Below are positions 34,559 to 39,843 of a stretch of 39,843 nt of DNA, in pieces. Each line of letters starts with the position of its first letter. Position 1 is the stretch's first letter. Source of the DNA: CAYQCE01 sp964415885 (GTDB taxonomy: Bacteria > Zixibacteria > MSB-5A5 > JAABVY01 > JAHJOQ01); assembly GCA_964415885.1 (NCBI GenBank), contig CAYQCE010000029.1, positions 1-39,843 on the forward strand, given 5' to 3'. Below the pieces are notes generated by a model. It did no database searches. It had not been told where the DNA came from and saw only the letters and a program-made list of their open reading frames with translations. The position numbers were made by a program, and so were the translations under genes.

Positions 34559-34757
34559 CCCGGGTTCTCAGGGCTTTTTGAAAAAGTTCGTATTGCTGGA
34601 AAAGCTGTCATCGCGAGGAGTCCCGCCAACGGCGGGGCGACGCGGCGATCGCGTAGTTAGGAAATACTATACGGTTACTTTGAGATTGCCACGCTCGCTA
34701 CGCTCACTCGCAATGTCCGTTGTCGTGCGGTTTTTCAACAGGCCATTCAAACCCGGG
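34559..34757. mobile_element. MITE-like element with 27-bp terminal inverted repeats
   Basis: Bases 34559-34585 and 34731-34757 are inverted repeats matching at 20 of 27 positions, ending in cccgggtt and containing the tttttgaaaaa / tttttcaaca tracts. The interior has a second imperfect inverted pair (tgtcatcgcgagga near 34607 and tcactcgcaatgtc near 34704). No open frame codes for a transposase. The layout fits a non-autonomous miniature element or a dispersed repeat of the cgtcatcgcgag type, which I recall from many uncultured genomes. Confidence 0.6.
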
Positions 34758-35420
34758 TTTCATTCTCCCTTCGGTACCAAATACAGTTGTCGGGTTTCTC
34801 TGCTCGCTTTGCTCACTCCGGAACGCCGACCTATTCGGCAGCGCATCCAACTGCGCGAGATTCTCGCAGAATCCCTTCCATAGTTGCGTAACTGCGTGAG
34901 CCCTCGCGCGCAGTTTTTCGCATCGGTCAAGCCGTTACTGCACAATCTTTTACTCAAGCTCAATGCGTATCCCCTCTTTAGCTGCGTAAATTGCCGAGCT
35001 TTCCGATGCGGCTGGCTATATCCGGTCAGCTTGTCAATGTGCGAATAAGATACTACTCCATAACGACTTGCAGTGTTTGGTCGGAGTTGCCGGCCCGATG
35101 GCACGCTTCTTGTAATATGTGTAAGCGAATGACGATGGTGTGGAGGGGATTGAGGACGAGCAGCGGACTTCGCGGTGTCTGCTCCTCAAGCAGAGGTCCT
35201 ATATAAACGGGTCCGGTGTAGTGGCCGTAACTGGGCATGCCGGACCCGAACAAGATTTGGAGGGGGGAGGCCGACAGGCCGACTCGAAATACAGTAACTG
35301 TTTGGAATAGGGCAATTTGCTATCAATGGCCCGCGCACCTATCCAAGCCTAAAGCCCCGCCAGATGACGCCGGCGGGGCTCAATTTACGAGCGGTTGGTC
35401 TCCCTCTTCGTTGTTTGAGT
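34758..35420. other. Gene-poor stretch with repeat-like content and one hairpin
   Basis: I see no gene I can support. A 66-codon minus-strand frame at 35253-35053 (LNPLHTIVIRLHILQEACHRAG) has a protein-like look but no ribosome site, and may be part of a dispersed repeat. A strong hairpin agccccgcc/ggcggggct (35353-35361 and 35372-35380) has no clear T-tract on either strand. The region separates the symporter gene from the convergent S9 peptidase gene. Confidence 0.4.
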
Positions 35421-35429
35421 TCAAAGCTC

Positions 35430-35470
35430 ACACAAAGAAAGAAGCGGCGGATATCGGGACCGCCGCTTCT
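35430..35470 (-). terminator. Rho-independent terminator of the S9 peptidase gene
   Basis: A perfect 10-bp stem, gaagcggcgg (35441-35450) / ccgccgcttc (35460-35469), is followed on the minus strand by TTTCTTTGTG. It lies about 30 nt after the stop codon. Confidence 0.88.
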
Positions 35471-35500
35471 CATATGATACAATCAGGCTGCTAACCAGCA

Positions 35501-37495
35501 CTATTTCATCAGATGTTCCATCGTAAAGGCGTAGCTTCTTGTCAGGCTGAACACGACCTGTGCCTTCATAGCACCGCCGTGACCGGCCTCCACTTCCTCG
35601 TAGTACCATACCGGTTTACCGAGACGATCGAGCACATATGCGAATCTTCTCGGATCCGACGGTGGCACGCGTGGGTCGTTGAAACCGGCGGTAACCAGGA
35701 TCGGCTTTGTCAGATTCTCGGCTTTGTAGATCGGCGAGAGATCTTTCGTGAGCTGACTTCCAACCGGTCCCATCTCACGCTCCCAGCCGCGCTGGAACGA
35801 CGCATTGCGTGACTGCTGATTGGTCCAGTCGACATCGGACACGCCGACATCCGAAACAATACAAGCGATCTTTTCGGGCACCGTGGTAGAAAGCCAGTTG
35901 ACGATGTATCCGCCGTAGGACGCTCCCCAGATAGCGATCTTATCGGGATTCGAGTAACCGTTGTCGATCAGGTAGTCGATCGCGCGTTCGCAGTCGACCA
36001 GCGACCCGAAACGTGCCTCCAGATTATCCGCCTGCTCATACGCGGGACCATAGCCGGTCGAGCCTCGGACATTCGGGAACAGCATCACAAACCCCTTGGA
36101 GAGCGCGAACGCTATATTCCGCTGGAAATATGGCCTGCTCTGTGCAGGCGGGCCGCCGTGATAGCTTATGATAGCCGGATTGGACCCATCCATCTTTGCA
36201 TTCTTAGGAGTGTAGAGCAGTGCCGGAATCTCCCAGCCGTCCTCGCTCGGATATCGGATCACTTCAACTTCAATATCAGAGAAATCGAATCCGAATGTCG
36301 AGACCTTGCCGATCTGCTGCAGCTTGTTCTCGCCCAGCTCGAAGTGATAGGCGGTCGGCGGTATGGTCGGTGATGAAAACGCGAACACGACATCCCCGGA
36401 GTCATTCGCCGCAATACCGGTGGCCACGCCGATAGCGGGCTGCGGGACCTTAACTTCTTCACCATCCATATTGAACGCCGCGAGCCTGGAATAGCCATCG
36501 AGATTCAGCGACGCGATGCAGACCCCCTCGGGGCGAATGTATGTGAAATCTTCGGTTTCATGCTTCGGATCGTACAGAAGCTTGAATTCCTTCGGCTTCT
36601 CCGGATCGAGCAGACAGAATTTCATGAACTCGTCCGGTTCAGACAGCGCGGATGTCAGCGTAAACAGTTTTCCGTTCGGCAAAAATCCCGCTGCCCACAC
36701 CAGCGTCGTGTCGGTCAGCACTGTCACCTCACCGCTGGCAACGTCCAGCATCGCGAGCTGTGTCTCGGAGAATGAGATATAGCGCACGATGGAGAGCTTG
36801 CCTTTCTGGTAATCGGTGGGATAAAACGCGCCCGGCTCGGTATACAGAGTGTCGAGCTTGCCGCTGGCGAATGTGTATTTCGCCGCGAACATGCCGCGCT
36901 CATATCCGCCGGCGGGATCCTGTATATAGAGAAAGAAATGTTCGTCGGAATCCTCGTCGAAGATTACCCCGGTGAAACGGAGCTGACGACTTACCAGAAG
37001 CGGCTTGAACGATCCGTCACGCTCGAATCTCCAGATGTCGTGCATCTCGTCGCCATCCTTGTTCGTGGTGACGAGAAGGAAATCGCCGTACGGATGCACG
37101 GAGTATCCGCTGATTATGATTCCTTCTTCCGCCCAGTTGTTCGGCGTGACCTGAATCGGGAAACCCATCGGACGGTCCATGTAGAACAGCGCCGACGCTT
37201 CCCCGGTGAGACGCATCATGAAATAGACTCGACCGGTGTTGTCGATCTGGGCATCGGTTACGAGGTCGATACCGAGCAAAAACGACAGGTCTTTCTCAGT
37301 CGGCTCCCAGTGTTTCGATGATTCCAGCATTTCGACAGTCACTTCGTTGCAACTGTCGATAAATGACATGATCCTGGCGGTGTCAGTGGTGACCCATGGA
37401 TCGATCTCCTCGAGGATATTCACGACCTTCTCGGTCGCTACGGCGGTCGATACCAGCAGGAACACCAGTGACAGAATGATACCAAATTTCTTCAT
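35501..37495 (-). CDS. Secreted S9-family serine peptidase (acylaminoacyl/dipeptidyl-peptidase-like)
   Basis: This is a 664-residue exported peptidase. Residues 1-22 are a signal peptide (GIILSLVFLLVSTAVA). A propeller (about 60-400) is followed by an alpha/beta-hydrolase domain with S526 (GASYGG), D607 (GFNDPRVP) and H639 (EAGHGG). The motif set fits the S9C/S9B-like group rather than S9A, complementing the prolyl oligopeptidase at 25125. ATG 37495 with gggaggga directly upstream is preferred over an ATG 17 codons earlier, which would put extra residues before the signal. It is monocistronic with a clear terminator. Confidence 0.9.
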   Translation of the reverse strand: MKKFGIILSLVFLLVSTAVATEKVVNILEEIDPWVTTDTARIMSFIDSCNEVTVEMLESSKHWEPTEKDLSFLLGIDLVTDAQIDNTGRVYFMMRLTGEASALFYMDRPMGFPIQVTPNNWAEEGIIISGYSVHPYGDFLLVTTNKDGDEMHDIWRFERDGSFKPLLVSRQLRFTGVIFDEDSDEHFFLYIQDPAGGYERGMFAAKYTFASGKLDTLYTEPGAFYPTDYQKGKLSIVRYISFSETQLAMLDVASGEVTVLTDTTLVWAAGFLPNGKLFTLTSALSEPDEFMKFCLLDPEKPKEFKLLYDPKHETEDFTYIRPEGVCIASLNLDGYSRLAAFNMDGEEVKVPQPAIGVATGIAANDSGDVVFAFSSPTIPPTAYHFELGENKLQQIGKVSTFGFDFSDIEVEVIRYPSEDGWEIPALLYTPKNAKMDGSNPAIISYHGGPPAQSRPYFQRNIAFALSKGFVMLFPNVRGSTGYGPAYEQADNLEARFGSLVDCERAIDYLIDNGYSNPDKIAIWGASYGGYIVNWLSTTVPEKIACIVSDVGVSDVDWTNQQSRNASFQRGWEREMGPVGSQLTKDLSPIYKAENLTKPILVTAGFNDPRVPPSDPRRFAYVLDRLGKPVWYYEEVEAGHGGAMKAQVVFSLTRSYAFTMEHLMK

Positions 37496-37800
37496 TTTCC
37501 CTCCCTGAAGTTTGGATTTCGGCAAAGATAAGTAACGGCGCAGCATAGCGCAAGCCGTTTGGAGCCAGTCGTGGGTCCGTCGGGACCCGCCGGGTCGCCG
37601 GTCTCTGGTGAGATGTACGTGCAGGATGTTCCGGCAGTTTCGCCGTTATACGCTGCCTCTCGGAGTAGAACCCCCATAGCCGAAGGCGACGGGTGTGAGC
37701 AGCCAAATGTGGTCTTGCGTATGCGGCTGTCCCACCAGATTATTGTTGAGTCAACAGTTACCGTTTGTATTATTCCCATAAATCAGAATCCGTATCGACG
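37496..37800. other. Intergenic region with a repeat-like protein-reading segment
   Basis: On the minus strand a frame reads ETAGTSCTYISPETGDPAGP near 37588-37650, Gly/Pro-rich and unlike the flanking genes. From memory, such text recurs as translated intergenic repeats in candidate-phylum genomes, so I do not call a gene. No terminator or ribosome site is associated. The promoters of the flanking peptidase and symporter operons should also lie here. Confidence 0.35.
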
Positions 37801-37815
37801 AACATGGAGGATGCT

Positions 37816-37911
37816 ATGCCAGCCTCTACCTGGTTTTTTCTGATCGTTCCCCCCGTGGTTCTAATTATCCTCGAACTGATCTTCTTCCTGAAAAAGAAGA
37901 AGGAGGTGTGA
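37816..37911 (+). CDS. 31-residue single-TM protein coupled to the symporter gene
   Basis: The short frame reads MPASTWFFLIVPPVVLIIL and then a hydrophobic ELIFFL stretch ending in KKKKEV. This makes one membrane helix with a positive C-terminus that would face the cytosol. ATG 37816 is preceded by ggagg at the right distance, and the stop lies 1 nt before the symporter ATG at 37913. Small TM accessory proteins encoded just upstream are known for several SSS-family symporters; that makes an assembly or stabilising subunit the best guess. The identification is by size, topology and position, not by sequence homology I can confirm. Confidence 0.72.
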   Translation: MPASTWFFLIVPPVVLIILELIFFLKKKKEV

Positions 37912-37912
37912 G

Positions 37913-39355
37913 ATGGAACCGACCGTAATTGGATTCATCGTCTACCTCGTCGTCATTCTGGTCGTCGGATTGATGACCGTCCGTCTGACCAAGACACTCG
38001 ATGACTATATCCTCGCGGGGCGCCGTCTTAATGTCTGGGTGGTGGCGTTCTCCGAGAGAGCATCCGGCGAATCGGCGTGGCTTTTGATCGGGCTTCCGGG
38101 TTTGGCGTGGGCGTCGGGATTTTCCGCTCTCTGGCCGGCGATCGGGTGCACGTTCGGAATCTTTTTCTCCTGGGTGTTCATCGCGCAGAGGTTGAGGGTC
38201 AATTCCGAGAGATACAACGCGATCACGCTTCCGGATTTCTTCGAAGCCAGATTCAAAGATGACACACGGCTGCTACGGGTTGTTGCCACGATCGTGATCG
38301 TGTTCTTCTTCACCATGTATGTTTCCGCGCAGTTTCTTGGTGCGGGCAAAGTCCTCAACGCCACATTCGGCATCTCGCCATTCTGGGGTATGGCAATCGG
38401 TGCAATCATCATCCTCTTCTACACGATCATGGGCGGATTCTTCGCCGTAGCCTGGACTGACCTGTTTCAGGGCATTCTAATGGTTGTCACGCTCGTCTTT
38501 CTACCGGTTTTAGCACTTTTCGAGATCGGGGGGTTCGATGCGCTGAGCGAGAGATTAAGCGCGATGGACCCGAATCTTTTGACCGTAACCGAGGGGAAAT
38601 CCGGCTGGGAGATGTGGTCGGTGATTCTTGGCGGCCTCGCGATCGGTCTCGGTTATATGGGACAGCCGCATCTGGTATCACGGTTTATGGCGATCAGAAA
38701 CCCGGATGAACTCCGCAAGGGATCGCTCATAGCCGTAGTCTGGGCTGTGCTCGCCTTCTGGGGAGCGGTGCTTGTCGGCATAATGGCGCTGTCTATCTTC
38801 GGCACCGGTTTCGAGGACCAGGAGCATGTGATGCCCGTCATGACCAAGGCCCTCTTCCCACCCGCGATCGCCGGGATTCTGATCTCCGGAGCCATCGCGG
38901 CTATGATGTCAACTGCGGACAGTCAGCTTCTGGTTTCGACCTCCGCGGTCTCCGAGGACGTGTATCACCAGATGATGAACCCGGACGCCTCGCAGCGGAA
39001 ATTGGTGACAGTATCCCGCGCCTGCACATTCGCAATCGGAATCGTTGCTTTTGCGCTCGCGCTCACTGCCGAGGATACGGTTTACAAGTTCGTGCTGTAT
39101 GCCTGGGCGGGCCTGGGTGCATCATTCGGACCAGCGTTACTGCTTACACTATGGTGGAAACGGACCAGCAAGTGGGGAGTGCTCGGCGGGATGGTAGTCG
39201 GGACGCTCACCGTCGTTTTGTGGAAATCGGTCTTCGATCTTTCGGATTATCTGTACGAGCTCATTCCCGGTTTTTTCGCTGCGCTATTCGTTATTGTGAT
39301 AGTCAGCCTGTTCGACAGCGGCCAATCGGAGGCCACAGCCTCCGAAGTGGCGTAG
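37913..39355 (+). CDS. putP: Sodium:solute symporter, PutP (proline) type
   Basis: This 480-residue inner-membrane protein has about 13 TM helices. SSS motifs are DDYILAGRRLNVWVVAFSERASGESAWLLIG (Na+ and substrate site in TM1-2), YTIMGGFFAVAWTDLFQGILM (TM6 signature), LGYMGQPHLVSRFMAIR, and AIAAMMSTADSQLLVSTSAVSEDVY (TM8 Na+ site with adjacent Ser/Thr). The best match by motif is sodium/proline symporter PutP, though related substrates cannot be excluded. aggaggtg precedes ATG 37913. It is translationally linked to the 31-residue gene. Confidence 0.92.
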   Translation: MEPTVIGFIVYLVVILVVGLMTVRLTKTLDDYILAGRRLNVWVVAFSERASGESAWLLIGLPGLAWASGFSALWPAIGCTFGIFFSWVFIAQRLRVNSERYNAITLPDFFEARFKDDTRLLRVVATIVIVFFFTMYVSAQFLGAGKVLNATFGISPFWGMAIGAIIILFYTIMGGFFAVAWTDLFQGILMVVTLVFLPVLALFEIGGFDALSERLSAMDPNLLTVTEGKSGWEMWSVILGGLAIGLGYMGQPHLVSRFMAIRNPDELRKGSLIAVVWAVLAFWGAVLVGIMALSIFGTGFEDQEHVMPVMTKALFPPAIAGILISGAIAAMMSTADSQLLVSTSAVSEDVYHQMMNPDASQRKLVTVSRACTFAIGIVAFALALTAEDTVYKFVLYAWAGLGASFGPALLLTLWWKRTSKWGVLGGMVVGTLTVVLWKSVFDLSDYLYELIPGFFAALFVIVIVSLFDSGQSEATASEVA

Positions 39356-39380
39356 ATTGGGACCTTTACAATTTCGATAT

Positions 39381-39403
39381 GTCGAGACCATAAATGTCTC
39401 GAC
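39381..39403. terminator. Hairpin downstream of putP
   Basis: Perfect stem gtcgagac (39381-39388) / gtctcgac (39396-39403), 7-nt loop, 25 nt after the putP stop. There is no T-tract, so it could be a weak terminator or part of the following repeat-rich region. A second hairpin, ccgacct-gaa-aggtcgg, lies at 39456-39472. Confidence 0.4.
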
Positions 39404-39486
39404 CCACAAGTCCTTTTCCAACGCAGGAGCGATGCTGATATTGCCGGTCACCGTTCCGACCTGAAAGGTCGGCCACCCATAAGTCA

Positions 39487-39843
39487 GTCATTCCCGCGAG
39501 GGTCTGCTGTGAGACAAAAACCTCACCACCCTGTCATTCCCGCGATGGTCTGCTGTGAGACAAACCTCACCACCCTGTCATTCCCGCGAGGGTCTGCTGT
39601 GAGACAAAACCTCACCACCCTGTCATTCCCGCGAGGGTCTGCTTCGAGACAAACCTTACTACCCCGTCATTCCCGCGAGGGTCTGCTGTGAGACAAAACC
39701 TCACCACCCTGTCATTCCCGNNNNNNNNNNNNNNNNNNNNNNNNNNNNNNNNNNNNNNNNNNNNNNNNNNNNNNNNNNNNNNNNNNNNNNNNNNNNNNNN
39801 NNNNNNNNNNNNNNNNNNNNCGAGGGTCTGCTGTGAGACAAAA
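39487..39843. repeat. Tandem repeat, unit 44-46 bp, interrupted by the scaffold gap
   Basis: Five head-to-tail copies start at 39487, 39533, 39577, 39622 and 39666, and a sixth begins at 39711 and runs into the gap. The unit starts gtcattcccgcgagggtctg and ends ctcaccaccct. Copies differ by a few substitutions and by the length of the A-run. After the gap another partial copy continues. There are no unique spacers, so this is not a CRISPR array. Confidence 0.92.
39721..39820. other. Assembly gap (100 N)
   Basis: Exactly 100 undetermined bases lie inside the tandem repeat. A round 100 is the usual placeholder for a gap of unknown size, so the true repeat number cannot be read from this window. 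Confidence 0.95.

Noticed and set aside
35053..35253. 66-codon minus-strand frame in the gene-poor stretch
   Set aside because: No ribosome site or domain; the surrounding DNA is repeat-like.
39487..39843. Possible CRISPR array
   Set aside because: Units follow each other directly with no unique spacers, and no cas gene is near.

Overview
This window looks like chromosomal DNA from an uncultured Gram-negative bacterium, probably of the FCB/Zixibacteria-like candidate phyla. The evidence is a large outer-membrane protein combining a metalloprotease, a TolB-type propeller and a beta-barrel, a PEP-CTERM secreted protein, MurA and SecDF, intermediate G+C by eye, and intergenic repeat families. 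The phylum is inferred from gene content only. A 100-base run of N marks a scaffold gap near the right end, inside a tandem repeat. A partial copy of the same repeat family lies at the extreme left end, so both edges sit at repeats.

Left part (1-4.3 kb): a repeat fragment, the 5' remnant of an IS481-like transposase beside a tRNA-Ser(GCU) with its own strong promoter, a PEP-CTERM/fibro-slime protein, an rrf2-cysK operon, and a divergent MEMO-family gene. Next (4.36-10.08 kb, all minus strand) is a compact signalling operon: a cytosolic PAS histidine kinase, a receiver-PAS protein, a receiver-HD-GYP protein, a stand-alone receiver, a 64-residue protein and an HDOD protein. All three receivers carry a KPW motif and most gene junctions overlap. 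It is the most system-like locus in the window.

Middle part (10.6-21.3 kb): a DUF4846 protein and a divergent dprA-like gene share a well-defined bidirectional promoter region. The dprA-like gene leads a tight operon with an 80-residue protein, a YigZ/IMPACT protein and a PfkB-type sugar kinase. This operon converges on a methyltransferase plus CPA2 antiporter pair. Then come murA and the 1043-residue outer-membrane protein.

Right part (21.6-39.4 kb): secD-secF with a promoter and a strong terminator, a small membrane protein, a prolyl oligopeptidase lipoprotein, a central-carbon cluster pckA-pfkA-glgP (PEP carboxykinase, phosphofructokinase, glucan phosphorylase), an AGCS amino-acid symporter, a gene-poor 1-kb stretch with a MITE-like element, a second S9 peptidase, and a 31-residue membrane peptide coupled to a PutP-type sodium symporter. 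Two secreted S9 peptidases, two sodium-coupled amino-acid symporters and PEP carboxykinase fit a peptide- or amino-acid-using heterotroph that also handles glycogen; this is inference.

No CRISPR array, prophage or recognised defence island was seen. The best candidates for something new are the six-gene signalling operon, the divergent DprA-like protein, the PFK with altered active-site motifs, and the small protein upstream of the PutP-type symporter.
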